Below, piece after piece: positions 1 through 11,926 of a stretch of DNA of 64,000 bases. The notes under the pieces are model-generated. The model was not told the DNA's origin and did not search any database. It saw nothing but the letters and a program-made list of their open reading frames with translations. Source of the stretch: Theropithecus gelada (taxonomy: Eukaryota; Chordata; Mammalia; Primates; Cercopithecidae); contig NC_037686.1 in assembly GCF_003255815.1 (NCBI RefSeq), positions 61,495,206 to 61,559,205 of the forward strand. The letters run 5' to 3'. The stretch's first letter is position 1. Every line of letters starts with the position of its first letter. The position numbers and the translations under genes were made by a program.

Positions 1-520
1 TGTGGATGTGGGTCTTAGCTCCACCATTGACCAGTGGTATAAACATCAACAATTTCTTTAACATTTCTGTGTCTCAATTGGAGTAATAATCATGCCCTCC
101 CCCCACAGAGAGCGTCACTCTGCAAACAATGTGGTTAGAAAACACTTAAGATAGAAGAGAAATGAGCATATAGTAAGTGCTTTATGTGTTAGCTACTTTT
201 ACTATTACATGTAAATACAGTAGAATTAAAAAGCAAACAAGTATACATCTGTCATCAAAGCTTAAATGGGATGGAGCAATGTGAACAGAAGGAAAGAATG
301 AAGCAGTAATATATACAAAGGCAATATTACAAAGTATTAATTTTAATATTTATGAGGGTATACTTACTTCTATTGAAAGCAGTCAAAATTTACACATGAC
401 ACAAAGAAAAACTAGGTAGAAATGAAAGGAGACAGTACATTTTTAAAGTTAATAACTAATAATAAGTCTAGTTTCTATCTTAATATTTAATATAAATTTA
501 AAACATATTATTAATGCTAC
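1..520. other. AT-rich unassigned DNA
   Basis: AT-rich sequence with no convincing reading frame and no repeat boundary that I can place. It may be a further 5' part of the decayed L1M described next, since its composition (A-rich top strand) is similar, but I could not align it by eye. Confidence 0.4.
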
Positions 521-1640
521 TGAGCAACATAACTTACAGATATTAAGAAAAAGTAAAAGGAATAATGTGTATTATCATAATTGATAGCAAGAAAATGTTA
601 TATTTAAGAGAAATCATATAATCTTATAATACATAATATGAATTACAATATTAAATATATAACCTTAGCAAAGAATAAAGATGAAAACTAAGTCCATCTT
701 TAAACTCTATTAGTTTTCATCTTTACAATTGCAAAGAACAGTGTTTTTAAAAAGCAAGGGAAATTAGGTATAGGAAATGAATAAATAAAACATGTGTCAA
801 CTGAAATATAAAACAAAATCTTGTTGAAAAAATAAATGTCTGAAAGATTGGCAAAATTGAGTAATTCCACCTAAGCCTTACTAAGGCAGAAAGAGACAAG
901 ATAAGAAATAAAGTCAAAATCATAGAGTAGATACAGAAGAAAGTAAGGGAATTATAGGCAAACACTAAGTGAACTATATAGTAGCAAATTTTTAAATTTA
1001 GAAAAAATTATGTATTAGCAAAATACAAATTACCAACATCAAAACAAAAAATGGGAGAATGTGGATAACAATTTACCATTGAAAAAATTGGAAATATCCT
1101 CAAAGCTCTAATATTGAAAAGAGCACCCAGGAACAGATTCATCAATGTTTTTTGTTTGTTTGTTTGTTTGTTCATTTCTGTCTGTTGAACAACAGAAAAT
1201 GCTATTGTTTACAATATTCCAGGCCATGGAAAAGATTCTAATTTGTTTTATGAGTATAACTTACTCAAATAACCGACAAAGTTCATTCCAAATACTAGTC
1301 TGATAGAAGAGTAGTTATGCAGATATAGCAAATAAATATTAGCACAAAGATCTAAGAAGATACAAAAGGATATTATTTATATTATTCAGTATTTTTATCA
1401 GGACTGCAGAATTTGTTCAATATCAGATTATTTGCATGTTTTACCTCGGTTAAAAAAAAAACTAAAGAAAACCCGTATAAATATATTAATAGATACAGAG
1501 AATTACTTGATTAAAATTCCATGACTATTAATAAAATCGCTACATAAAACAGAAAAAAAATTCATTGGGAAATTAATAGGATTCTCACAATATTTTCTGC
1601 TAGAGAGACTCGCACTTTATTAGATAATAAATGTTGCTCC
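520..1640 (+). mobile_element. Ancient L1M ORF2 fragment
   Basis: Highly decayed L1 in sense orientation. Landmarks read in the order expected of ORF2: an A-rich stretch with TTAGCAAAATACAAATTACC near 1015 (endonuclease-to-RT linker part), CCAGGCCATGG then TTGTTTTATGAGTATAACTT near 1221-1261, AAATATTAGCACAAAGATC near 1333 and AATAGATACAGAG near 1488, matching the usual L1 order ending in the 'atctcaatagatgcagaaaa' RT region. Numerous substitutions and indels leave no open frame. A TTTG microsatellite sits inside it. The subfamily cannot be set by eye, and the boundaries are approximate. Confidence 0.6.
1147..1172. repeat. (TTTG)n microsatellite
   Basis: Six tandem TTTG units inside the old L1 fragment. 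It could be a remnant of a retroposon tail or a simple expansion; no SINE body adjoins it. Confidence 0.8.
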
Positions 1641-2178
1641 TGGAAGGAAAGGATGTGATTACAAAAGACCATTGGAGCTTTTAACTTTATTTCAACATCA
1701 CTTAAAATATTAAAGATGAAACATTAATTAAACATAGAGAGATATGGTTTAAACATTAACTTGCAGAAAACTAAGAGTTGTGTTAAAAGGAGAATGAGAG
1801 TCATTATCTAGTGACTGCTTGGGGAGAGATTAATTCTTCCTCTGCATTTTACTTCACGACAATGTCTTTCCCACACAGGTGTGCGTGAACTGCAGCTACT
1901 GCTGCAAAATACAGTGTGAGAGCCAAGGGAGTTTCCATTCCAATGTGTAACTCTGATGTTTTCCACGGTCTCATTTAGTATATTATCTTATAAGATCTAA
2001 GGTGGAGCAAATATTTACTCAATGGTTGCCATTTATTCTCAGAAAATGGTCCCCTGAATTGGACTACAGCCATTGAGATTTAATATGAACCCTGGAGTTT
2101 TCTTTAAAGTTCCTGGAAGTTTTGTTTCAGTTTATTATTGTATATACTCTGCCAATTAAAGAGAAAGTAGGTATTATC
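1641..2178. other. Unassigned intergenic DNA
   Basis: Mixed sequence after the L1M fragment and before the Alu. I see no repeat family, gene signal or long frame. The piece at 1880-1935 is locally richer in G+C but is not recognisable. Confidence 0.4.
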
Positions 2179-2452
2179 TTTTTTTTTTTTTTTTTTTTTT
2201 GAGGTGGAGTCTGGCTCTGTCACCCAGGCTGGAGTGCAGTGGCGCGATCTCAGCTCACTGCAACCTCCGCCTCCCGGGTTCAAGTAATTCTGCCTCAGCC
2301 TCGTTAGTAGCTGTGATTACAGGTGCCCACCACCACGCCGGGCTAATTTTCTTTTTGTATTTAGTAGAGAGGGGGTTTCACCGTGGTCTCAATCTCCTGA
2401 CCTCGTGATCCATCGGCCTCGGCCTCCCAAAGTGCTGGGATTACAGGCATGA
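2179..2452 (-). mobile_element. AluY-like element, 5'-incomplete
   Basis: Antisense Alu beginning with a 22-bp poly-T (its A tail) at 2179-2200 and running through both monomers. The stretch reading as antisense GGTCAGGAGATTGAGACCA with GATCACGAGG is typical of AluY/AluSc. About 12 bp of the left monomer are missing where 'gttagccaggat' would be expected (near 2384), and the last 20-30 bp of the Alu 5' end are absent at 2452. No clear target duplication is visible. The 69-aa frame here is Alu translation. Confidence 0.95.
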
Positions 2453-3240
2453 CCTTATTTGTATCTTTGTGCATTCAAAAAAAGGGAAGGGAATAATTAG
2501 TTGGTCATACCAGCTAAGATTTTAGAAAATATCTATAAGCACTATCGATTAAAGTCAACTGAATGTAATGGTGCCTTGATATTATTAATTGCATTCCATT
2601 TGCACATCCATTTGCTGTAATATAAGTATATTAGAACTGTGTTTGTAATCGTAAAAAAATGAATTAAATATACAATATTTAATTAAATATAAAAAAGTGA
2701 ACTTGTGCTCTTTAATGAGATAAAAGAAAACATATTAACTAAGCTGTTCAGAAGATGCTGTATCTAAGACAGACTATTCCAAAAAAGTGAGGGGGGATAT
2801 CACCCTATCCCACTCAAACAAAGCCTTATCTTTCTACCAATTTAATTAGTAAAATTTAAACTTCCAAGTTGCATATAAACTATTAGCATTATCTACCTCA
2901 GTATGAAATCACTCTCCTAAAAATAATTACTCCTAAATCACTTTCCTAAAAATAATTACCCAATGACACCAATCATGTATTCATAAAGTGAATGAATTAG
3001 ATGTAAGGTTTTTGATAACAGCAGTCTTATCCCAACATAACTTACAAGAAGAGAAGCAGGGAGTCTTTAGGTTCAGAAATCTTCATTTAACAATGATTTT
3101 GTTTCAGGACTTGTGCTCAGCCCTGGAGATGAGGAGTGGAAACACTCTTCGTTTGTTGGAGAAAGGTCCGGACTAAGGTAGGATACAAACACACAAATCA
3201 AAACCTGTGAGATAAGAGCTGTGGTATAAAGTGGAGTGCT
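2453..3240. other. Unassigned DNA with a 29-bp tandem duplication
   Basis: AT-rich DNA. At 2906-2934 and 2935-2959 a 29-bp unit starting AAATCACT and ending AATAATTAC(TCCT) is repeated in tandem with one mismatch over the 25 bp shared. No gene or named repeat is recognised; the 62-aa frame at 2988-3176 has no recognisable domain. Confidence 0.5.
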
Positions 3241-3850
3241 ATGACTTTATAGAGCAGGGACATTTCATTCTGTGAGTAAAAGGAGACATCCAAGGGGAGA
3301 ACATTTGGGGTAAGAGGAGAAAGAAAAGATAATTAGCAAGGTAGAAAACGGCATTTCAGGCAGGGAGAAGATCTTATTCAAAGACCCAGCTAATGAGACA
3401 GTATGACTATGCAGAAAATAGTTCTGGTACCATAGCAACAGTAGAGGAAAGGGATAATGACAACCCAAGCTAAGCAGTGGCAACTGGCAAAAAGAAAAGA
3501 GAATAGAATCTAGAGCTATTTCAAAGTATAACTTGTAAGACTTTCTGGCTAGTTGGATGGGAGAAGGAAGTTGGAAAAAGGGTTCATCTAAAATAACTAA
3601 TCTAAAAACTGGTTAAAGAGCAGAGCAGTGCTACTCACTGAGATATGGAATTCAAGAAGAATATGGGTTTGTTGTTGGGAGAAATGCCAAGCTCAGGTTG
3701 CAACACGTTGAGTTTAAGACTCACTATCTGGCCAGAGATGATGGTAGGGAGATGGATAGTTAGACCTGGAGAAAATCATTTGGAGACAAAGGAATAATAG
3801 CCAAAGCCATGGATGAAATGTCTATAAACTGTGGGAAGAATTAGATATCA
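3241..3850 (+). mobile_element. Old mammalian repeat, unnamed family (copy 1)
   Basis: Purine-rich sequence resembling a common ancient repeat whose consensus carries phrases such as 'tgccatttactgagat', 'ttgagtttgaga' and 'cagttggatat'. Here the matching landmarks are TGCTACTCACTGAGATA (3631), AACACGTTGAGTTTAAGA (3702) and GATGGATAGTTAGACCTGG (3751). The same module appears at 16590-17130 and 23750-24500 on the same strand. I cannot name the family with confidence. Confidence 0.45.
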
Positions 3851-3999
3851 GGTTGAAATTATTAAAGGTCACCAAGTCTAACCATCTATATAACACTTCA
3901 CTCTGCTTTTAAGTATTTACCTGTAACAAATCCAAAAAATAGAACATCTTATCCCCAAAACCAGTCTGTTGAAATTTTTTTGTTATGGTTCATTAAAAT

Positions 4000-5450
4000 C
4001 ACTTTTTAGATTGAATTACTTTTCCTTGATAATCTCTTTTTATCCCCACCCATTTATTTAGGGACACCAACTACACGTATTTTGTCTGCTTGAAGTTGAA
4101 GCACAACTCACTGTTGCTCTGTGCATATTTTTTTGTGTTTGTTTTGTTTTTCTGTGCTTCATTTTGGATAGTTTCTATTGCTATGTCCTCAAGTCAACTA
4201 ATCTTTTCCTATGTAATGTCTATTTTGCAGTTAAACCAACAAATGTGTTTTTATTGCAGAAAGCGCAATGTCTATCTCTAAAAGTTGAATTTGGGTCTTT
4301 TTTTTTAAAGCTTTGATGTTCTACACAACATGCCCACTCTTTATTTTAGTTATTTTATATGTAATGTAGTTAAGATAACTGTCTTAATTCTCTTGTCTGC
4401 TAATTCTGACATCTCTGTCCATTAGACATTATTTTCAATTAAATAGCTTTCTCATTATCTTGGTCAATTTTCCTGCCTTTTTTTTTTTTTGCAGGGTTAG
4501 TAACTTTTAACTGGATAGCAGACATTGTACATGTTACCTTGCCAGGTGTTGGATATTTTTGAGTCCCTATAGTCATTCTTGAGCTTTCTTCTGGGAAACA
4601 GTTAAATTACTTGGAATCATTTGAACCTCCAGGGTCTTACTTTTAAGATTTGTTAGGTAAGACCAATGTAGCACATACTGAAGGGCTAATTATTCATAGG
4701 GTTGCCAAATTTAGCAAATAGAAATATTGTACATAAAGTTTGAATTTAAAATAAATAATATTATAGTATAAGAATTTTAGTGTAAGAATATGAGTTGTAT
4801 TTGGGATGTACTATAGCAGCCTGCTTGTACTCCAAGTTGCACTGTTTGTGATGGCCATGCAATATTTGGGACATATTTGTACTAACAGTTATTTGCTATA
4901 TATCTGAAATTTAATTGGGTACACTGTAGTTTAACTGGCAATTCAAATTTTTCTTTGTTACTGAGGCAAGACCTTTCTGAATTATATCCTGTGCATTATA
5001 GAATTTTTTGCAACCTGGCTGGTGCAGACAGGCTGCATTATTTTATGCTGTGTGAGCACCAGGCACTGTTTCTTCTCTTGCTTTTTTGTGATTCTTTCCC
5101 ATTTCTCCGGTAGTTTTCTTACATGGATGCATTGATCAGTGCTGAATACTTGAGACCCACGGAATGTCTGTGGAATTCTCTCTATGCTGCTCTGTTCTCT
5201 CTGGAACTCTGCCCAAAAGTCTCTAGTCACTTTATGGCTACAGATTCTCTCATGAACTCATGGAGTCTTCCAGGTTCTTCTTAGCTTCGCCCTCCCTCTA
5301 AAAGGTCCTGGAAACTTAAGACAGCGAGTTGTGCCACTTGTAGGGCTCACATACTTCGTTTCTTATTTCTCAAGAATCACTGTACCTCATTGCCTGATGC
5401 CCAATGTCTTCAAAAGTGTCATATATTTTGGTCATATGTTACCTACATAA
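4000..5450 (-). mobile_element. Ancient L1 (L1M/HAL1 lineage) 5' UTR to ORF1 start
   Basis: Antisense copy of the 5' portion of an old L1. The left end (4150-4260) is the reverse complement of the ORF1 coiled-coil start (GAACTTGAAGACATAGCAATAG type), followed rightward by 5' UTR landmarks: TAGTAACTTTTAACTGGAT (4499), CTTGAGCTTTCTTCTGGGA (4579), GAGGCAAGACC (4963), TGCATTGATCAGTGCTGAAT (5127), and CCCAATGTCTTCAAAAGTGT (5400) near the true 5' end. It is split at about 4698 by a palindromic DNA transposon. No functional frame survives. Confidence 0.65.
4698..4944. mobile_element. Palindromic MITE-like DNA transposon
   Basis: Begins AGGGTTGCCAAATTTAGCAA and ends with the reverse-complement type terminus ...TTTAACTGGCAA. 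Internal halves are mutually inverted: TTTGAATTTAAAA and TTGTATTTGGGATGTACTATA on the left answer to GGGACATATTTGTACTAA and GAAATTTAATTGGG on the right. It interrupts the antisense L1 5' UTR between GGGCTAAT and TTACTGAGGCAAGACC, two phrases that adjoin in uninterrupted copies. It encodes nothing and needs transposase in trans. The family is probably an hAT-type MER element, but the name is uncertain. Confidence 0.7.
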
Positions 5451-5509
5451 CATAAATACATTAGTAAGATCATGAAAATAGAGGTTATAGTGAAGAGCAA
5501 GTCACATAC

Positions 5510-6360
5510 AAATAACAAGTGTGTGATGTCTAGAATACAAATGAACTCCTGCAAATCAAAGACAAACGCACAGACAATCCAGTATTAACAAATGGGTAAA
5601 AGACACTTCACAAAACAGATTGTTTAAATGGAAAATAACCATATGAAAAAATTCTGGACATGATGACTTATCTCGGAAATGAAAAATTAAAACCACAGTG
5701 CGATTCTTATTTACACTGCCAGAAAGACTTACTTTTAAAAAATGGCTCATATCAAGTCTCACTAAAACTATGATGCAACTGAAATTCTTAGATTGCTGGT
5801 GGGAGTATAAGTCACAAAACGATTTGACATTGTCCACTAGAGACTGTGCTGGAAATTTAACCTGTAGATAAACAAATACAAACGCGTATGTGTACCAAGA
5901 GACAGACAAAGAATGTTGATAGAAGTATTGTTTGCAATGGCCTAAAACTAGGGAAAAATTCAAAATTCACCAACCACAAACTGAAGGAATAAGTTTGCTA
6001 TTTGTATGCCAAGGAATGCTATATGGCAATGCAAATAAACATACACATTGATATAAAACAACATGGATGAATTCGCCAGATAAGGAAGAGAAGCTAGACA
6101 TAATAGAGTAAGAGTCTATGACAGGAGACAGCAGAGTGTTGATGAGTGCATGATTAGATAGGAAAATTACGACGTAAATCAAGAAAAAAATCACCATAGG
6201 AAACAGGATAGTGGCTGTCTTTACAAGGGAGAGATGTGGTTGTATCTGAGACAGGGAACACCGGGGGTTTCTGATATGCTGGTAATGTTGTATTCCTTAC
6301 TATATTACGATCATTAAACTGTCCATTTACTCATTTTTCTGAGTGTTTTTAATTTCACTA
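5510..6360 (+). mobile_element. Ancient L1M 3' end
   Basis: Sense-orientation decayed L1 ORF2 C-terminus and 3' UTR. Landmarks: AACAAATGGGTAAAAGACAC (5588), GGAAATGAAAAATTAAAACC (5675), GATTGCTGGTGGGAGTATAA (5792), TTGTTTGCAATGGCCTAAAA (5928), and GGAATGCTATATGGCAATGC (6013). The open frames on the minus strand here are chance frames. It is adjacent to, but in opposite orientation from, the antisense L1 at 4000-5450, so these are two separate insertions or an inversion. Confidence 0.7.
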
Positions 6361-6799
6361 ATTTAAAACAGTTTAGATAAAAAACAAAAACGTCTTCATC
6401 TAGCACAGAAGCCATGAATCAGCCTTTATGACACCAGGTGGGCACCGTCATCATTCTATAATAATTACATCTATTGATTGATAAAAGTCAGTTTTCTTCT
6501 AAGATACATTCAAATGTCTTCTAAAGATACAAATCAAGAAATAAAAAATTTAAAAAATAAATAATGTTTTTCTTGTTTTCTCTCCAGAGTGGACAACCCA
6601 ACAAGAAATAATAGTACAGGACTCACTGATAACATTGTATGTGTTATATGTTCCATGTATACAGAAGGAAAAGAAATTTTTCAGAGATGTTTCACATCAT
6701 GGATCTATAAATTTTTCTCATTCCTCCATTTATATTTTAATAAAAAGCAGAAGTTTTGGGTGGGCTCAGTATAGAGAAAAACATTTCAAGGAACAACTA
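6361..6799. other. Unassigned DNA
   Basis: No repeat recognised. A pyrimidine tract ending in CTCCAG at 6587 looks like a splice acceptor, but the frames that follow (61 and 67 aa) have no recognisable domain. Confidence 0.4.
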
Positions 6800-6955
6800 G
6801 ACTTTTCATTTCAGCTCTGCTATTCACCAATTGTGTGATCTTATGCAAATTATCCAACATCTATGAATCTGTTTTATTATTTGAAAAATGGGAATAGTGA
6901 TATCAAACTTTATGGTTTTCTGAGACTTAAAATGTATATAGCATCCAACACCCTG
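6800..6955 (+). mobile_element. MIR SINE
   Basis: tRNA-derived mammalian-wide SINE core in sense orientation: CAGCTCTGCTATTCACCAAT (6813), TGTGTGATCTTATGCAAATT (6832), then the TTTGAAAAATGGGAATAGTGATA equivalent of the consensus 'tgtaaaatggggataataat'. Substantially diverged. A partial Alu follows it directly. Confidence 0.75.
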
Positions 6956-6965
6956 TCCTGACATT

Positions 6966-7147
6966 CAGCCTCAAGAGTAGCTGGGACTACAGGTGCCCGC
7001 CACCACGCCCAGCTAATTTTTGTATTTTTAGTAGAGATGGGGCTTCACCATGTTGGCCAGAATGGTCTCAATCTCTTGATCTCGTGATCCACCTGCCTCG
7101 GCCTCCCAAAGTGTTGAGTTTACAGGCGTGAGTCACCGCGCGCGGCC
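6966..7147 (-). mobile_element. Alu, partial (3' part missing)
   Basis: Antisense Alu starting abruptly at CAGCCTCAAGAGTAGCTGGG and ending at the Alu 5' terminus ...CGCGCGCGGCC at 7147. It lacks the right monomer and poly-T, so the left edge is a deletion or recombination breakpoint rather than an insertion end. AluS-type left monomer. Confidence 0.93.
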
Positions 7148-8340
7148 TCAGCCTTTCTCCTAAGCCATCTCACATCCAGAACTCAGGTACATGGCCATCC
7201 CGAGCAGCAAAAGACCTCTCTCCCACGCACTCACCTACCCAACCCAAAACTGGAGATCCTATTACAGTAGAGAAAGCCAGGAGTGGATCTTTGGGAAACA
7301 TTGGCAGTCTCTGCTTTAAGATGTTGCTGCTTCATGTAAAAGAGAGAGAAAGGCAACAGACTGGTGTAGATCTGATAACTGCAGATCAGATACATGGCTT
7401 TTTTAAAACCTTAAGCTTTCATGAAAATTCAATTCATTTATTCATTTGTTAAACAAGTGTTAATGAATCTCAAATGTTCTGGTAGGGACTTGGGAGATTG
7501 GAGAAGTGTATAATGAAGTAGGATATAATGTTTTGTTCCTTGAGGAATTTATAATGTAGGTGAAAGACACGCAAGAAAAAAACTAGAAAATAATCTTCAG
7601 CAATAGACGAACAGATACTGAAACTATTTTAGAAATTTGGTTCAGTGCCAAAAAAAGGTAAGCAACAAGTATCTTTACAAACGGAAACCTATTACTTATA
7701 CTGCATATTGTTTTACAGCACATCCCACAGCATATCATTAGAGTTTGACCTGGCTAAAGAACACATACACAATGCTCTGCACAGTGTGGATTTTTAATGA
7801 ATTGACAGTGACATTTGCCCCAGGCAACTTGTAGAAGCCCAGTTCTCCATACAAGTGCTTTAGTTGCATGAGAGTCTTTTCCTGAGACTTATTACCATTC
7901 TAAGAGTGCAGTGTGCAATAGGATCCACTTATTTTATTCAGACAGAAGCAGAAATCTAACATAATTACTCCTTCTCATTATTAAGCAAATTTAAGAGCAA
8001 TAATTTGTAAAAAGATCCATAACTGAATTTCCAAATATTTTTCCCTCAAGCCACTGAAATTGAGTAGTAATTGAACTGTATATATCTCCTGTTAATTTGG
8101 CTTCTTGGACACTTAAATAGTGATGTGGAAAAGGAAGGTTATTTATTCAAAACTGTATAAATTAATACAGAAAGAAGAATATGACATGTATTAGTTATTC
8201 TCCAATGGCTCATTTAACTTTGCATTAATCCCCCAAATTAGGATCAGCTGAAGTTAATTATGGTCCTTTAAATGAAATATAATTACGGAAAAAAATCTGC
8301 CAGTTTAACAAATGTCTTGCAGGATAATAAAATTTTATAA
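7148..8340. other. Mostly unassigned DNA; possible old repeat at 7430-7600
   Basis: The stretch at 7430-7600 (TTCATTTGTTAAACAAGTGT, then GGGACTTGGGAGATTGG, then CTTGAGGAATTTATAATGTA) follows the order of a common ancient mammalian repeat ('ttcaacaaatatttattgag ... ctggggata ... catggagcttacattctagt'), probably L2-like, on the plus strand. The remainder shows no recognisable element or gene. Confidence 0.4.
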
Positions 8341-8445
8341 AACAGATATATGATCACATAAACACATATATGTATGTTTCTATAATCATTTATGTGTTTA
8401 TGTGTTATACAAAAATACACACACACGTATGTGTGTGCAATTGGT
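8341..8445. repeat. AT/TG-rich simple repeat with 14-bp palindrome
   Basis: Impure TA/TG dinucleotide sequence. CACATAAACACATA at 8355-8368 is exactly reverse-complemented at 8391-8404, giving a 14-bp stem with a 22-base loop, followed by (AC)n and (TG)n runs to 8438. Confidence 0.7.
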
Positions 8446-9890
8446 TGGGGATTGTGGTTTAATGCAGAATATAGCCAAATCTAAAATCATGTGACTTTTA
8501 ACAGTGTTGCATTCCTCAAGACTATCACCAGTGCTTGAAGCAATTAATCTTTTATATTTCAGGGCAAGATTCACTTCTATTGCAGAAACTTTAAAGGACT
8601 GCCTTCAGTTCAGAAAATTATATTTCACTTATTAGGAAAGATAAAAATTTGGCTTAGAACAGTTAAATGGTCAAATACTTAGAAAAATATTTTCTTCTTA
8701 TTGTTACCTGCTAGATTTCCGGTGAGACTGCTATTCACTGCGCAGTGACAAGTAGCACGGGGAGGAGACGTTCATGCACTGTGGATATGTACAATGTCTG
8801 AAAGTATATTAGATGGAAATCCACTAGGAGTTTAACTAATAAAAATACTTTCAAACATGTGTGACTTTCTAGTATGTTACATTTTCCAGAAAATACAAAC
8901 TAAGGGTAAGGCCCTAAAAAGAAATTTTCATTGACATCTCTTTCTTTTACCTACTGAAATCATTGTGTTTGCGATATTTCAGACATAAATGCTCAGGTTT
9001 TAAAATGTGTCTATTACATTTACAAAAAGATGAAAAAACCATAAAATACAGTGGCACAACAGGAATACTTAATATTTCAAATTGTAATTAACATTCCAGA
9101 TGTAAAGAATATGAATCCAATTATTGTACTCCTTGATATTATTTCTCTATTTACATAAACTGAGTATTTTTCTACACATAAATCTTTATATCCTTTATGA
9201 AATACCTAATTTTCACATGTCCCTTTGTTATTTTAGACAAAGAACTTTTAAGTGCACAATGATTTCCATAAAAACAAATTCTGCAACCATTTAGTTTCTA
9301 TAATTTTTGATACTTAACCCCTGCCATAGAACCATCTCTTTCAGTATGTTGCCTGCAGCAATAGGGAATAACTCAGTAGTAGTCTTAGAAGATGAAGAGC
9401 TCCCAGCAGGGTTGTAAGCTACTGCAATAACATCTAGAGAGGGGCGTGGAGAATTGCTTCCTGATACGATGGTGATTAACCTACACAACAAAGAGATTCC
9501 TTCATCATATAACCTTAGTCTACCAAACTTTCAAATATTGCAGCACATGCATAATTGTAAAATATAATTAAAGCATTGTTGGTATACCTTTCTATTATAA
9601 GTTGTAAAGGTTTATTTTTTATTTGAATAAAAAATGCACCCCCTAATTTTCTCTAAATGCATAGTCTAATGTTTGAGAGAACACATTTAAGGACAAAATT
9701 GATCATTTAAGCAAATTAATTATCTATGATGTCTCCTATGTCCAACAACTATTAAAGCTTCTTTTCAACAGTTCTTAGAAGGCTAGTTTGATAATCTACC
9801 AACTACCTTTTAGTGCCTTTTATGTATTTGTGTCACTTCACATTGCAAATTACAAATTTAAAACACTGTGGTTTACAATGAAATTTACAG
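8446..9890. other. Unassigned intergenic DNA
   Basis: AT-rich sequence without a named repeat, splice-like exon or plausible frame. The 66-aa minus-strand frame at 9291-9491 has no recognisable domain. Confidence 0.4.
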
Positions 9891-10150
9891 GTAAAAATCA
9901 ATGCTAAAAACATGTTTGATATCCTATTAATAGTGACACATTGTTAAGTTAAAAACAATATAGATAGGAACATGCAGACATACACAGTTGTATATTCATA
10001 CAGTAGAATGCTACACAGCATTAAAAAAAATTTAGGAGTTTTAACATCGTGAAAAAATGTTGACCACACAGTGTATAGTAAAAACAAGCACTTCTCAAAG
10101 CAAATGTAATAATCATTTTATTTAAAGAGGAAAATAACAATTTTTTAATA
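9890..10150 (+). mobile_element. Possible very old L1 3' remnant
   Basis: Contains AGTAGAATGCTACACAGCAT followed by an A run (10001-10028) and GAAAAAATGTTGACC, which resemble the 'gtggaatactactcagccataaaa' region of L1 3' ends. Highly decayed; it could equally be a chance A-rich match. Confidence 0.35.
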
Positions 10151-10271
10151 GAGCAGCTGGGAAGACATCACCTTAATCAAGTGTTCTACTACAAAGGGAC
10201 AAATCAAAGTGTGTGCCTCTTACAGGGGCACTCAGGAAGCATCTCTTCTTTGACCTCCTTGTCAAACATTC

Positions 10272-10630
10272 TGCTATGGTTTAAATTTTTGTGTCAACGC
10301 AAAATTTATATGTTGAAATCTTTACCCCTAAAGTGATAGTATTAGGAGGTGGAGCCTTTGGGAAATAATTAGGTAACAGGGGTAGAGCTCTCATGAATGA
10401 GATTATTGCCTATATGCAATGGAGCCCTGAGAGCTCTCTTCTTTCTTTCTGTCCTAAAGGAGACAGATAAAGGAGAAGTCAGTCCCTACAACCAGAAAAG
10501 GACGCTCACCAGAACCCAACCTGCTGACACCCTGATCTCAGATTTTAGTTTCCAGCATTGTGAAAAACAAATGTCTGCGGTTAAGGCCCTCCGTTTATTG
10601 TATTCTGCTACCATAGCCTGAGCTAAGACA
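10272..10630 (+). mobile_element. MaLR-like solo LTR (subfamily uncertain)
   Basis: Starts TGCTATGGTTTAAATTTTTG and ends CTGAGCTAAGACA, i.e. TG...CA ends as in ERVL-MaLR LTRs. Internal phrases in the expected order: ATTAGGAGGTGGAGCCTTTG, ATTAGGTAACAGGGG, CTCATGAATGAGATTA, GACGCTCACCAGAACC, CACCCTGATCTCAGATTTT. An old endogenous retroviral LTR with no internal region and no intact coding capacity. The flanking 5-mers (CATTC and CGTGT) do not match, as expected for an old or edge-eroded insertion. Confidence 0.65.
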
Positions 10631-11349
10631 CGTGTGTAACCAGGATTTCACTATGATGAAACATTAGTCCAACCCAGATTGAGACACACTTATTGAACTG
10701 GTCTGTAATCTTCAAGGTCATGAAAATCCAGGAAAAAAAAAATTGAGGAAAAGTTATAAATTGGAGACAACTAAGGAAAATTGACAAATATATCAAGATT
10801 CTGGACATGGATTCTTTTGCTATATAGGACATTATTTAAAAATTGGCAAAACTTACATGATCTCTGAGAACTAGATAGTGAGAGTGATGTCGATTTCCTT
10901 ATTTTGATGGCAAAATTGTAGTTATGCAAGATATTTTGGTTTACAGGAAATAACAGCTTTGGAGCATGATAGAGCATCATGTTGAAATGCATCCTGAAAT
11001 GATTCTGGGGAAAAAAGATACTCTTTACTGTTCTTGCAGCTTTTTTGTAAGCTTTAGTTTGGTGAAATAATAAACAAAATTATTAACCGCATGCCACCTT
11101 GTTATATGAATGACTGAGGAACAAAATTTATCTAGTGTTTCCTCCTCTTGTTTGTTCTATTATTTACTCCTCCCATGGAAATTTCAATGAATTTTCAAGC
11201 ATTGCTTTTTTGTTCTGCAAATCCACCCCTAGGATCACAGGTCATTTTTCCAGCCAATGTCTCTCCAAACCTCTGATCAGCCGGAGCCAGCAGACCCCTC
11301 AGGCTCCTCCAGGCTGCAGCGGCTTCCTAGGCACCCATTCCTTCAAGGG
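10631..11349. other. Unassigned intergenic DNA
   Basis: No named repeat. Two minus-strand and two plus-strand short frames overlap here with no recognisable domain. The segment 11220-11345 is richer in G+C than its surroundings. Confidence 0.4.
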
Positions 11350-11891
11350 TTCTCACCGTTAACTTGGTGTGTCAACCTGGCTGGACCACACTGCTCAGAC
11401 ATTTGGTCAAACACTCCTCTGGATGTTTCTGTGAGGGTGGTTTTGGATTAGATTTACACCTGAATCTGTGGACTTTAAGTAAATAATTGGCCCTCCATGA
11501 GGGTGAGTCTCATCCAGTGAGTTGAAGGCCTTCATAGAAAACAACTGATCTTCCCTGAGCAAAACTCTGGCAGTGTATGACCTTCAGACTTGAACTGCTT
11601 GAACATGACCTTGAACTGCTGCATCAGCTTTTCTCTGGGTCACCAGACTGCCAGCCTACCCTGCAAAGCTTAGACTTGCCAGCCTCCATAATCATGTGAG
11701 CCAACTCTTCGAAATCTCTCTCTCTCCTTATATGTATAGAGATAAATGTGTGTGTGTAAATATACATGCATATACATATGTGTATATGCACACACATACA
11801 GACACACATACATTATATATACACACAATAGGATTTGTATATGTGTGTGTGTATATATATAAAGAGAGAGAGACAGACAGACAGACATAGA

Positions 11892-11926
<35 letters not shown>

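Noticed and set aside
5556..5963. 135-aa minus-strand frame
   Set aside because: It is the antisense of a decayed L1M ORF2 3' end; the plus strand shows recognisable L1 landmarks in order.
6560..6840. A good pyrimidine tract plus CAG at 6587 followed by overlapping frames, suggesting an exon
   Set aside because: No convincing donor with open frame, no homologous protein recognised, and the following 150 bp is a MIR. Splice-like tracts are common by chance in T-rich DNA.
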